NCBI GenBank assembly: GCA_021307315.1 | Contig: JAJSPD010000031.1 | Coordinates: 310,001-374,000 of the forward strand | Source of the DNA: Bisporella sp. PMI_857 | Taxonomy: Eukaryota; Ascomycota; Leotiomycetes; Helotiales; Helotiaceae | Direction of reading: 5' to 3' | Length of the DNA: 64,000 nt | In this document: in pieces, positions 34,325-46,061 of the stretch | Layout of the letters: every line of letters begins with the position of its first letter | Numbering within the stretch: the stretch's first letter is position 1 | Notes under the pieces: generated by a model | Told to the model about the DNA's origin: nothing | The model's input: the letters and a program-made list of their open reading frames with translations, nothing else | Databases searched by the model: none | Translations under genes and position numbers: made by a program

Positions 34325-35606
34325 TCATAAGCGTTCACGGCTTCCGTCTGATATTGCTGTTCTTAAAAGTGGTGCGACTTGTTTTCGACTATTTTCAACT
34401 CGATGTTGCCGCCAACAGCGTCTCCAGCTCTTATCTTCAACCAGATCAAGTGCTCCGTAATTCCATGCTTCGAGGCTTAATCTTTCGTTCGCGTCTGCCT
34501 CGAACTTTTTGGCGGCTTTGATGCCCTTCTCATTTCTTGCCCAGACGAAAAGCTCTCTTTGAAATGTGCCATCCTTGTTAGATGTGGTCATGATACAGCA
34601 TAGAGATAGACCTCGCTCATGAGCAAAATCCTCGAGGGTCTTGTAAAACTTCTCCTCGCTGCCAGCCTTGTCAATCAAGAATTTGATATCTTTCACCACA
34701 GAACTGATGCCTAGTTTGACATCTCCGGTTTCAACCCATAGCTTATAGTCTTTCTTCAATATATCAGGTAGAGATAAGCCTCCTATATCTTGTTTGGCTT
34801 TTGATATCTCCTTAAAATAATCGTCGCGGCTGAACGAAGCATTTTCGGCATGTATAAGGGCTTGCAGATATTCGACAGCATCTACATCGGTAGAAGTGAC
34901 TTTGGCTTCGTCTCTAAGATTCGAGGTGTCGATAAGAATAGGGCCAAGAGAAAGTTGTGCAAGTTGGGAGTCCCAGGATATAACCTCGTCTTCAGAGTTT
35001 TCAGACAATATATCCCATGCTCCTCTGCAATAGTCTACCACAAGACTGGCACAACTTCCACTTTTCCGTACAATCCTCGGCTCTTCTCCGCAGTCCTTTG
35101 GGACCTTTCCCTCATCGTCATGATGATCTATGCACCCCACTACGCTAGCAGCGTAAAGTTTCCCTAGCTCGCCTTGAAGAGAATTGTGGTCTACCAAGAC
35201 CCATCGAGGGTTTTCCGAGACCAATTGCGTTGTTCCTTGAGAGCTGGAAGGCAAGTCGGACAAAGATATCAGGTCGCTCGGCTTCAGATCCGCACGAGAG
35301 AGAACAGGTATCAATTCAGGACGCAATGAGATATCTGCACTGGGCAGGTTCGATATGGGAATGTAGAAGGTATTAGACTTCAATGTGGAGGCATAGGTAC
35401 GAAGGTATGCAAGAACGACAGCTGAGCAAAGCGAATCTAGGTCTACTTGATAATCAGTGAACGAGAGCAAGTGCGAGATTCGCTAGCTACGTGCCAGCAG
35501 ATTCGTTGCCAATGACAAACGTGAAGGGATGCGTTGGTTGATTTGCTTTGAGCGCGCTCTTGGCGGAGGAGAGGAAGGATCTGAGGGAGACCCGGGGACG
35601 AGGCAT
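34325..35606 (-). CDS. PPX1: Exopolyphosphatase (DHH family)
   Basis: Exon 1 (35495-35606) starts MPRPRVSLRSFLSSA, and exon 2 (34325-35442) carries the rest, for 409 residues. The intron (35443-35494) begins GC rather than GT (G|GCACGT...AAGTAG). This junction alone produces FVIGNESADLDSLCSA, the expected first motif of the family. Further DHH motifs are VLVDHN, GCIDHHDDE and LILIDTSN-like GPILIDTSNL, and a DHHA2 domain follows. PPX1 releases terminal phosphate from polyphosphate in the cytosol. Without the GC-AG intron the N-terminal metal-binding motif would be lost, which supports the splice. Confidence 0.9.
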
Positions 35607-35974
35607 ATTAATGGGCAATGCAGGATTAATGACTATTTTATGGCTGTTAAGCTGTTATTTCTATCAGCCGAGCTTGCTTTGCTAGATTTTGGTCATACCA
35701 AACATTTCAGAACCCATATGGTTGGACGTCATTGAGGCTTAAAGGGTCCATAGAAGAGGCTGAAGTGGATCAGGCACGTCCGCCCTAAATTAGAATGCGG
35801 CCGCTCAACACCCATCAAACAACATTCTACCAAGCACCCAGCTGACCGCACCTAGAAAAGAAAGACACGCCTCTTTAAGCTGAAGCAGAGAGAGAAGAGT
35901 CTTTCTTGGTTTGTGTTACTACAATAAATCCCACAAACGACAACTGTTTTCGGCATTCTTTCTATCGAGGAATA
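35607..35974. promoter_or_regulatory. Divergent promoter region PPX1 / U2B''-like
   Basis: This 368-bp gap separates two divergent starts. A NotI-like GCGGCCGC at 35797-35804 is present; no transcription-factor site is claimed. Confidence 0.4.
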
Positions 35975-36884
35975 ATGGCAGCTGTCAACCCTCCTCCTAG
36001 CGCAACGTGCGTGTCATTGCACTCCGACACGTACAGAGCACTCCCCAGCTAACTAATAGCAGTATATATGTTCGTAATCTCGAAGAACGGATCAAGGTCG
36101 ATCAGCTCAAGGAAGCTTTGCAAGAGCTCTTTGCGGAGTATGGCGAGATCATAGATATTGTCGCAAAGACCAACCTGAAGGCAAAAGGCCAGGCATTCAT
36201 CGTCTTCGATACAATTGAAGCAGCCCAAAAAGCCATCGATGACATTCAAGGTTTTGAGTTGTTTGATAAGCCAATGCAGCTTGCATTTGCGAAAACAAGA
36301 AGTGATGCTACAGTTAAGAGAACTGGAAACGAGGAGGAGTTTGAGGCTCATAAGCGCAGACGGCTTGCTGAAAAAGGTTCGTTCACACAACGCCGTTCTT
36401 TCTTTGAAAATTTATAGAGGCATTTTTCAACCTATCCTATCTATCAAGACTTTGGTATCTCACACTAATATTTTATACTCTAGACAAGAAGAAGGCAGCT
36501 GAACAAACGGAGACGAACGCATTGAAAAGAACAGCTGCTCAAGGTACTGCACCAGAAGCAGCACGTCCCATCAAACCTACACGGGGTGCTGGTCTCAAAT
36601 CCTCGAACCCTGCTGGTGCCGCTGTCATTCCTGACGAGTATCTACCACCCAATAAGATTCTTTTTGTCCAGAATCTACCCGAAACATATGACGTTGAAAG
36701 CTTGTCACAGATTTTTAGTCGTTTCGATGGCTTTAGGGAAGTTAGAATGGTGCCAGGAAGAAAGGGCATCGCTTTCGTGGAATATGAATCTGAGACTGGT
36801 GCGATCGGCGCGAAGGAGAACACTGCTGGGATGGCGCTGGGTGATGCCAGCCAAATTATGAAGGTCACCTACCAGAGACAGTGA
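35975..36884 (+). CDS. MSL1: U2 snRNP protein B''/U1A-like, two RRMs
   Basis: Exons 35975-36006, 36060-36376 and 36484-36884 encode 249 residues. The first RRM (~11-90) has RNP2-like VYVRNL-type sequence (YVRNLEERI) and RNP1 KGQAFIVF. The second RRM (~170-248) has ILFVQNLPE and KGIAFVEY. A Lys/Ala/Pro-rich linker joins them. This is the architecture of U2B''/U1A proteins, which bind snRNA stem-loops in the spliceosome. The family member (U2B'' versus U1A) is not certain. The first intron has tandem acceptors TAG and CAG three bases apart, giving 249 or 248 residues. Confidence 0.9.
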
Positions 36885-37912
36885 AGTACAAGATGTGTAG
36901 GATAGGAATAGAGCGATGATATTCACAATATCGAGACTCAAGAAATAAATAAGCTCGTGATTCTAAGGCTCCGATGTTGGGAAGGTCGTGTTGTGATGTG
37001 AGGCTGCTAGTTTCAAATTTCTGTAAAACACAGGCATGCATTTAGTCTATTGGTTCAAAGAGAAGCTTGCTAGAAGTGTACGAGCTCTCAAGGTACATAT
37101 TAGATTTCACAACTTTTTAGTCCCGGATATGCAGGAGCAATCCACAAGCACCAGGTGGTAAGGGGAAAAACCAACTTCCCTTCACGCAATCGCTGTGTTA
37201 GTTCCCACGTATCCATTACTTATACAAACTCTGAGCATGTCTTACGAAGTACTGAAGCTGTTTTTGTGGAATTCTTGCTACAGTTGCTATATAATATTCG
37301 ATCTAGGCAGAGTGTCAATATCAAAGATGGGAATATTTCTGCAGATAAGCACCGCAATCTGCTTAGAATACAGTTCTAACTTCCAGGCTCTGAAGGCAAA
37401 AGTAAAATGACCTAAGGAATAGATAGTCTTTGAAGGAAAACTTGGCGAGGAGAAACCTAGCATTTGAACAAAGGAGAGATTCAGGCAGATTTTTATTGAA
37501 TGTGCCAGAAGGTTCAAAAGTTTGTTTTGAATAAATATAATTCTAAGAAGAGCAAGTGAGGTCGTGGTCATGGATAGAAACAAGTTGACAGTCAAAAAGT
37601 TGAGGCCTTTGCAAGGCCTCAAAGGTTTGTCTTGCGCATCTGAAGCCCTCACCTTTATGTGGATGGCTGTCACCTTCCACCAAGTAAAATAGACAATGAC
37701 CCCGTCCGACGGCCACACATTGTGCCATCTACGCAATAATAAGTCCACTCCAGACCTTCCATCCCTTACAATTTCTTCGATCTCTCTACATCACCCAACA
37801 ATACATCCAAACAACTGACGATCTCACCAAATTCTTGACCACTAACACGGCAAAATCATATCAACAATCTTCAGATATCCCAAGTCAACAGTTTCGTTGT
37901 CAGTCACTCAAA
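36885..37912. other. Intergenic, no gene seen
   Basis: Only frames without coding character are present. The last ~150 bp are CA/CT-rich (catcacccaacaatacatcc), typical of a fungal leader for the gene at 37913. Confidence 0.5.
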
Positions 37913-38308
37913 ATGGCAGACGCAACTAAGAACGACGCCGGCATGGGTCAGTTTATGATTTACCATCTCATGCTCGATAAGCTTGGCGGCGCAGCTGCGC
38001 TAGATGGTGGCCAGTGGACCGAGATCGCCGATACGCTCACCAAGTTGGAGGGAAAGGAGCTCACGGTGGCTGCTGCGAAGAAGCGCTTCTCTCGACTCAA
38101 GGCTAAGGTTGACAAGGTTGTGGCTGGCGAGGGCGGAGCTGAGGACAGCGTTGCGGGAGAGAAGATACCTAAGACACCAAAGAAGAAGGCTGCTGGTGGC
38201 TCGAAGGCAAAGGCTACCCCTAAGAAGCGCAAGTTGGAGGATGGTTCTGCTGATGTGGAGGCTACGGACGGAATTGATGGAGGAGGCGAGAGCGGTGATG
38301 GTCAATGA
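37913..38308 (+). CDS. Small Lys/Ala-rich probable nuclear protein (131 aa)
   Basis: A single-exon frame starts MADATKNDAGMGQFMIYHLM. The first ~65 residues look like a short helical domain with WTEIADTLTKLEGKELT and KKRFSRLKAKV, somewhat like a Myb/SANT-type fold. A basic tail with TPKKKAAGGSKAKATPKKRK, which includes likely nuclear localisation signals, and an acidic/Gly C-terminus follow. Small proteins of this layout are common in ascomycetes. DNA binding is an inference from composition only. Confidence 0.75.
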   Translation: MADATKNDAGMGQFMIYHLMLDKLGGAAALDGGQWTEIADTLTKLEGKELTVAAAKKRFSRLKAKVDKVVAGEGGAEDSVAGEKIPKTPKKKAAGGSKAKATPKKRKLEDGSADVEATDGIDGGGESGDGQ

Positions 38309-38680
38309 GCGGCCATAAAATGTCTATTGATAGGCTGGCGATCTTGAACAGTGTGTTGCACGGTGGATGGCAGATATGATGGCTCTTATAGGAGATTAGG
38401 GTATGGGAATCTTGAGATCGTTCTTTTATACAGATCATACATCCTCTTTGCATGATCACCAAGAGTAGAAAGAATCGGAGACTATCTCTCATGCATCCAT
38501 AGTTGATGAAATTTATGTTCTCTGATGTTCAAGAGCACATGGCACATCAGGTGAGTCATGACCTAGTGTGACACGCAAAGGTAGAGACAACCCTGAAGTA
38601 TTTGGCTCAAGTATATTCAAGAAGAGTAAATATATACATCCGTTACAAACCACGCGTCTTCATGTTGAGGAACAGTATTT
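38309..38680. other. Convergent 3' region
   Basis: This 372-bp gap lies between two convergent gene ends. No feature is seen. Confidence 0.5.
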
Positions 38681-39671
38681 CTATTCTGGCTTTCCCCAGA
38701 TTCTGCTCCTAGCCTTCAAGGTGTATCGACTAGCCAAGTGTCTCCAGAAGTCGCGCATCATCCAGATATCAAACTCAGTAACGACCTGAGAAGATCCCGC
38801 ATTCATGATGAAGTTGGTTTGGCCGGTCGGAAGCCAGTCATAGAAATCATCAAGACCCATAGTGTGACCCTGTTCCGTATCAGTTGTTGATTGTGAGAGC
38901 AAGATGACGTGGAGATACTCACGAACTCATGAAGCCAGATATGTGGGTTTGAGAGTGCACTGAGGAAATATTCACTTCCTACACGCTGGCCCCAGTCTCC
39001 ACCAGCTCCTCCGTTCATGCCGGCAGTGAGCCAAAGGGACATATCGTAATGACGAGCAGCACCGCCAGGACATGAGCCATAGTTGTTGTCTTGGTGAAAG
39101 AAACGACCACAGCGGGGATCGCACTCGGGGATTCCGCCTCCGTCTTTGGTGGTATAAACGTCAAGCCCAGACGTTGAGCCTTGAAGTAAAGATGTGGACC
39201 TAACAGCCCAGCCAACGACATTGACTTTGATGTTGCTGTATGGCCATCCCATGAAGCCGGTCAAGCTATCAGTCCATTTCTTCACGTTTGTTTGTAGAGA
39301 TGAGGCGATTGCGGTACGCTGGGCTTCTGTGACGCTGGCACCGGAGTCCCATCGGACACAGAAATTGAGAGTTCTATATTTCCAATGAGTAATGGTTTTC
39401 TGTAGAAGAAAAGTATACGAATGTACCCCTTATTTGCAACGATGATATCATATCCATAATTCTTAAACCCGAGAAGATTTCCATTGTTATAGGTTGCAGA
39501 CACATGAGCCCAGACCTCCTCCAAAGGCTTGACCAAGGCGGCTGGGGGAGCCCAGGTTGTCTGTCGTTTCTCTAACGAGCTTCCCCATACATCACCACTC
39601 AAATCACGATCGTCTGCGGCCCCCAGAGCCAAGCTAGCCAGGGTGGCAACAACAGGAATGAGAATTTTCAT
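38681..39671 (-). CDS. Secreted HExxH zinc-metalloprotease-like protein
   Basis: Exons 39427-39671, 38923-39373 and 38681-38869 give 294 residues. A signal peptide (MKILIPVVATLASLALGA) is followed by a Kex2-type site in SSLEKRQ, so a short propeptide is likely. The second intron (GTGAGT...CAG, 38870-38922) falls inside the active-site motif, which becomes HEFGHTMGLDDFYDW after splicing: HExxH plus a downstream Asp-rich LDDFYDW. Paired cysteines occur around IPECDPRCGRFF and GSCPGG. This matches a fungal secreted family with a zincin-like motif. Proteolytic activity is inferred from HExxH, and the substrate is unknown. Confidence 0.85.
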
Positions 39672-41485
39672 GATTGGAGAAATGTGGATGTGAGATCACC
39701 ACGCAGGTGTAAAAGACTTGACTAAGAGTTAAAGGACTGATGAGGATGGTACCATAATTGGTGGCCTCATGATAGTATTTATACTACGGATCTCCAAATT
39801 TCAGTCCCTTCTGAAGCGGAACTTCTGCGCAACAATACATGGCGGAAATTTTTCAAAAATCAGTCGAGCCGTGGATATATTGTAGTATCAGTCCATATCC
39901 GTCTTGTCCGTCTTGCCAAGAAGATATAGACGATGATTTCCTTGCTTGAAACATCACCTGGTTCTCACCCTCAAGAAATTCCATCAACAAAGAGCCATGA
40001 TCCACAAAATAAACCTTTTGAGAAGACTATGAACCTTGGAGCAGAGCACTATTTAATAATCCAGATCGTTGAACTGGCAATTGAGGAAGAAAGGGTATTA
40101 TCGTGTTACCTCCAGAAGGTTACATTTGCGTAATGTATAGCAAGCGAAGTGTGGGGAAGCTGGCGCGATTGGTGGGTTCGATTCTCCACGTACCGTAGCG
40201 TCGGGAGATGTTAATGAAAAGGGGAAAGCTTGTAAGTCATGAAAACGCGAGAGCCTAAGTATCAAACATAGGCAAATGATTTTTTCGAAACACCAAGCCC
40301 AGCTATACCAGCCAATCCAAAGACGAATACCCACTTGATACCCGAATGAACTGATTGATTCGGCTCGTAAGCTTGAAGAGCGCCCCACTATCATGTTGTA
40401 CGTATAGACCGGAGGCCATAACTCTGCTGCCCCTTGAAGTATCATGCACTGGTACTGCTATTTGTAGACAAGCTAACCTTACAATGGTTTTAAAGATGGC
40501 CATTACGGCTCCAACTATAGGTGGGAATGGATAAAACGAACAATGCTGAGGCAGCCCTAGCCTCTTCGGTATTTAAAAATGTATAACAAGCTAAGCGAAC
40601 AATAAGAGCGATTTTCTGAACACGAGAGCAAGATTATTATCATATGAGAGAAATATTCGACTTGAAGGCACTCGCCTCGCTTCTGAAGCGGAAAGTTCAT
40701 AAGCTTGAGGGGAGTCAAAGAAACCACCCGTCCTGAGATAATCACATATGCGAAATATGACATGCGACAAAGGCTTTCAATTGCGATCCTGAAAATTGAT
40801 AACCATGCTGTTGAAAGATATTGTAGGTTCGAGACTTCAGAGAGCCTTACTTCCATTTAAGATTCACATGCACAAAAGCATGATATGCAACAAAGAATGT
40901 CCCGAAACAATATTATTGGAGAGAAGCAATATAAACTGATCTTGCTTCGCACATGAAGTCCTTGAAGGGAAATGCATTACTTTTAGTAACCGCTTGCTGG
41001 TTGTTGCAAAATCACATGACCTGAGGACTGTCCAGGAAAGAAAAGTCAAATACACTCTTTCAGAAAAATAGCCAGGCGCTTGTTGCGCCGAAGGAGACGT
41101 GAAGAATTTTAGCGCTCCTGGCCTATTGCTTTAAAGGCATATATTTCAACACGTGAATAATAACACATGCAACCATAGTTATCATGAGCAAATAAAACAA
41201 CACAGCCCTGCAACTCCTACATAACAGGTGAATTTAGACATATTGAAAGCTCATGATTTAGGTCCACTGGTACCCTGAATTAGCATAGGGAGCCTTCCAA
41301 ATCGAACGACTGACATGCGCTAGATAGGAGAGCAAAAATATAAACAAGAGGCGGCTGATGAGGTAGGCCATATTTATGTATTCCAGCTCCAAGGACCTCC
41401 AAAGTTGCCACTTCATACCAGAGCCCCAGTTCCTATTGTCCTGAATAAGAGACGTAGTTTACAGCCTGCGACACTTCTCGCAAGA
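39672..41485. other. Intergenic, 1.8 kb, no gene seen
   Basis: The stretch between the metalloprotease-like gene start and the end of VMA8 has only short frames. A TTCGATTC-containing sequence near 40166 resembles a tRNA B box but lacks the other arms. Confidence 0.45.
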
Positions 41486-42655
41486 CTAAAAGATAACATC
41501 AGCATCTTCTTCTTCGCCGAGGATATCAGGAACTCCTTCTGAATTCTCCTTGTCGCTTTCTTTGCCCTCTGCTATTTTTCTCCTCGCTTGGATCTCCGCA
41601 TCTTGCGCGGCTGTATCTCTCTGCTTCTTGTTTTGCACCTGTACCGATTGTTAGTCATGCATGTAGAGTAGAAGGGACCGACATGCCTTCTTCAATCGGA
41701 AGAACTCCTCTCTATCTAATTCATCCAGCTCGGAGTTGATATCTACTCAAGCGTTAGACCCTGCCTTATTGCATGTGTGAAATGTGTCTTACATTTGATT
41801 GTGTTTTCTGTTCGAGGAATAATCACATGCTCGCTAAGCTTCTATTAGCTAAAATCACGACTCGAAATGATACAAGACTGACATAGCGTTTACTATACAA
41901 TGATTAGCTTCACCAACAAAATGTGTCTCAAGATATCTCACCTCTCCTGTTGACAACTTTAATGACCTCATCCAAGATAACAAATGCTGTCTATACAATC
42001 AGTCATGATTCTCCATGTAGGTAGCGAACTCATACTTGCAAGCTGGCAAGCTCAACTAACGTTTCTACAGCTCTCGCATATGTCTCTCGGCATTTCTGTA
42101 CCTGTTGTCCACCCTTTCCGAGCCCAGTCAACCCGAAGTCATTGTTACCTTCAGTTGTGTAGCTCTCAAACGCAGGTAGAAAGACCCCAGATACGTTCTC
42201 CTGCTTCGTCCGTACTCTGAATCGTGCATTTTTTGCGGATTCTTGAACTTGGTAGCCGATATCTCCCCCAACTGCGTAAGTAACTTCCGCCAAAGAGAAT
42301 GCTGCAATCTGCATGACTCTTCCCATCTTTCGCTTCGCCTCATCAATTCTCCTTGTTATTTCTGCGCCAATATTAAATCAAGAGCCAGAAACAATTAGGT
42401 GGGCTCAATTACCTCGAAAACGTCTGACCAGTTTAGCATTAGCAAGATATCATGATTGAGGGCCACTATACTAACTTAGTGAGCGCTTCACTTTTTCTCT
42501 TCAGCAGGTCATGACCAGTCTGAGCTCCCTTCAGCTTAGCTTTCATCAATCCCAGCGATTGCCGGGTGGGGAAGACTGCTTCTCGATTCTATGTGATGAT
42601 TAGTTGTGCAACATATTTATCCAAGCCTCTTGTGTCTTACCGCGGTGCCAGACAT
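41486..42655 (-). CDS. VMA8: V-type ATPase subunit D
   Basis: Nine exons encode 257 residues: 42641-42655, 42476-42588, 42413-42423, 42036-42361, 41942-41990, 41883-41892, 41793-41833, 41687-41742 and 41486-41638. The protein starts MSGTANREAVFPTRQSLGL and contains KRKMGRVMQIAAFSLAEVTY and GLTGLGKGGQQ, the family signature. Subunit D forms the central rotor stalk of the V1 sector at the vacuolar membrane. Length equals the yeast protein (256). Exons 3 (11 nt) and 6 (10 nt) are micro-exons, and intron 8 (41639-41686) begins GC with a perfect GACTAAC branch site. All junctions are needed to keep the family sequence, such as KRFREITRRI, NRRVNAIEHV and RLKKVQNKK. Confidence 0.93.
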
Positions 42656-42995
42656 CTTCGTAAGGTACAGACTTTAATGGCCCGGCCTAGCGAAACTAAA
42701 GATTCGTAAATGGTTGTGCAGACGATTGGGGATAGAATCTAACAGAGATGCACCAAGGTATCCTTAACACGGCTCGGGTTCAATCACTTGGACGTCAAGC
42801 TCCCACCAGCATGACCCACAAAAGAGCTCCGCTAGCGTAGACGCCTTGCAGCCTTGCGCCAGTTTTTCAGGCTAACACGTTGAAATCCGATCTCTAAAAC
42901 GAACCGAGAACGCAGGTCAACTGCTTTTCGAGTTCGATCCCCCTCCCTTCTTGAGATCGCACTGTGTGTCGCATTCTTTTCGCGGGAGGCAGACG
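42656..42995. promoter_or_regulatory. Divergent promoter region VMA8 / SYF1
   Basis: This 340-bp gap separates the two divergent starts. No specific site is claimed. Confidence 0.4.
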
Positions 42996-45602
42996 ATGCC
43001 TGGTGAGCTTTTGCCCACGATGGCGCCCCCAATCGTCTCGAAATCGCAATTGCAGGTGGCCTCGGGGAAACCTGACTTGTATCTCATCGTAAGTTCAAGC
43101 AAACCTCCGTGGCTCTTGGAATTGCTTTAGCTAACAATGGATTAGTCGGAAGAAGACACTATTTACGAGCAAGATATCCTTCGGGACCCAGGAATCACGA
43201 AACCATGGCTGGCCTACATCGAGTTCAAGATTCAACATGGCACGATACTCGAGCAGGCTTTTGTGTTGGAGAGAGCTTGTCGACAGCTGCCACGGTCATA
43301 CAAGCTTTGGAAGATGGTATGCTCAATCTCTACAGCTTTCATCGGGACTCTAGCTAACTCTAGGTAGTATTTGAGCCTTAGAATGAAACATCTTGGGAAG
43401 CTCAATCCAGCCATCTTCGCAACTGAATATGCTAAAGCCAATGCGCTGTTCGAACGAGCCCTAATCCTTCTTAATAAGATGCCAAGGATATGGGAGATGT
43501 ATCTATCATTCCTCCTACTACAGCCACTCGTCACATTGACTCGGCGGACCTTCGATCGAGCGCTGCGCGCATTACCTATCACCCAGCATAACCGCATCTG
43601 GGCACTCTATCGGCCTTTTGCAAATTCCGCGTCGGGACAGACTGGCGTTGCGATATGGCGAAGGTACATGCAGATACATCCCGAAGATGCAGAAGATTTC
43701 ATCGAGCTATTGCTTGAATTGAGGCATTATACCGAGGCTGTCAAGCAATACATGAATATCCTGAACAACCCAAAATTTCGAAGCAAGAATGGAAAGGGAC
43801 AGTATCAGCTCTGGAGTGAAATGGTCGATGTCCTCGTTGCTCACGCTAAAGAAGTTGAGACTGGGGATGAAGCAGGAATTGATGTCGATCGCATCATTCG
43901 AAGCGGTATTAATCGATTCTCTGATCAGAGAGGCAAGTTGTGGTCTGGATTGGCGACTTACTGGATCACAAGAGGCAGCTTTGAACGAGCACGGGACGTC
44001 TTTGAGGAAGGTATCACGACTGTTATGACTGTACGAGATTTTACATTGGTTTTTGATTCGTATGTTGAGTTTGAGGAGGCGATCACGGGGCAATTGATGG
44101 AGGATGCGGCAGCACGGTCAGAGAAGGGCATCGTGGATGAAAATGCAGACTTTGATCTGGATATCCGCATGATGAGGTTTGAGCAGCTGATGGATCGTCG
44201 GCCTTTCTTGATCAATGATGTCCTACTCCGGCAAAATCCCAATAACGTTTCAGAGTGGAACGTTAGAATCGGATTATGGGGTGACAACAAGCGTGAGGTG
44301 GTTCAAACATACACAGATGCCATCGCAGCTGTACAACCTAAAAAAGCAGTAGGCCGATTTCACGAATTGTGGGCGAATTATGCGAAATTCTATGAGAATG
44401 GCGGGGATATCCGAAATGCTAGAATTATCATGGAAAAGGCTGTTAAAGTTCCTTTCAAATCGGTGGCAGAGCTTGCTGAAATGTGGATCGAATGGGCCGA
44501 GATGGAACTGAGGAACGAAGATTTCGAAGCCGCTTTGAAAGTGATGGCGAAAGCAATTCAAGCGCCTAAGAGATCAACAGTGGATTACTTTGACGAGACT
44601 TTGTCACCTCAGCAGAGAGTACACAAGAGCTGGAAGCTTTGGAGTTTCTACTTAGATCTTGTGGAGAGCAAGGACAGTCTCGAAGAAACAAAAAAGGTGT
44701 ACGAAAGAGTCTTCGAGCTCAGGATTGCTACGCCACAGACGGTAGTCAACTACGCCAATCTGCTGGAAGAACACAAATACTACGAGGAATCATTCAAAAT
44801 TTACGAAAGAGGTCTTGACCTGTTCAGCTATCCTGTAGCATTCGAGCTATGGAATCTTTACCTAACGAAGGCCGTAGACCGGATGATCGGCATCGAGCGC
44901 TTGCGAGATCTATTCGAGCAAGCAGTCGAAGGGTGCCCTCCAAAATTTGCCAAAGTACTTTACCTCATGTACGGAAATCTGGAAGAAGAGCGCGGCCTCG
45001 CCCGACACGCAATGCGGATCTACGAGCGCGCCACACGAGCCGTCTCCGACGAAGATCGGGCTGACATGTTCAACTTCTACATCACGAAATCAGCCTCAAA
45101 CTTCGGGCTCCCTTCCACACGACCAATCTACGAGCGCGCCATCGCCGCCCTTCCAGACAAAGATGCCAGGGATATGTGTCTCAAGTTCGCAGATATGGAG
45201 AAGCGTCTCGGAGAGATCGACCGCGCCAGAGCGATCTACGGCCATGCATCGCAGTTCTGTGATCCCAGAACTAGCCCGTCGTTCTGGCAGAAGTGGGAGA
45301 GCTTCGAGGTGCAGCATGGAAATGAGGATACATTTAAGGAGATGCTGCGGATCAAGAGGAGCGTGCAGGCGCAGTATAACACGGACGTAAATTTCATTGC
45401 TTCACAGGCGCTGGCAAGGAGCCAACAGGTCGCAAATGGAGGTGGTGATGAGGGTGACGACACGGCAGATGCCATGGCGGCTTTGGAGCGGGAGGCAAGA
45501 GCACCTGTTGGGTTTGTTGCCTCGAGCACAGGGCCCCAAGGCGGAAATATACCGCAGGTTGTGGCTAGCAACCCAGATGCTATCGATGTAGACGACGATT
45601 AG
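42996..45602 (+). CDS. SYF1: Pre-mRNA-splicing factor SYF1
   Basis: Exons 42996-43088, 43146-43316 and 43368-45602 give 832 residues. An alternative in-frame ATG is at 43020 (MAPPIVSK). Introns are GTAAGT...TTAG and GTATGC...GTAG, joining DLYLI|SEEDTIYEQDI and LWKM|YLSLRMKHL. The protein is built of HAT (half-a-TPR) repeats, recognisable by recurring W-Y/F-E patterns such as AYIEFKIQHG, WEMYLSFLL and FELWNLYLTKAV. SYF1 is a scaffold of the Prp19-associated (NTC) spliceosome complex. The C-terminus is acidic (DAIDVDDD). The length is as expected for the family. Confidence 0.95.
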
Positions 45603-46061
45603 GGTGGTGGTAAGGAGTCTGGACATATTTCATTCAACACTCATGCATGGGAAGGCGTATGGTGTCAATGGCCAGTTTGAAACGGCCAATCCTCGTGAAT
45701 AAGGGTTAAGGAGCGAATGTCTCAACAAGTTCGAGATTATTCCGAGCGGCAATGTGAAATACAAGGGAAATGCTCCAAATCAAATACTGTATAACGCTTT
45801 ATAATTCAATGCTGCTACCAGTCCCATAACTGATGTCTCATAGACCTGATTCTTTGCTGGCAAGACTTGAGTGCCTAAACATGAACCACTATACTTCACA
45901 TTCACCTCAACCGGCAAACTTCCTCCCACGACTCTTGCCCACTTCTAATCATTGCCCAAGTTCTTATTCTTCTTATACCTATCAAACTTCTTATCAAACT
46001 TCTTAAAGAGCACGCCGATCCTGCTCTTCTGAAACATTCTCTTCAGATTTTCCTTCTCTCT
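45603..46061. other. Convergent 3' region
   Basis: This spacer lies between the SYF1 stop and the end of the minus-strand hypothetical gene. No feature is seen. Confidence 0.45.

Noticed and set aside
40130..40200. Sequence resembling a tRNA T arm (TTCGATTC with partial stem)
   Set aside because: No acceptor, D or anticodon arm can be folded around it.
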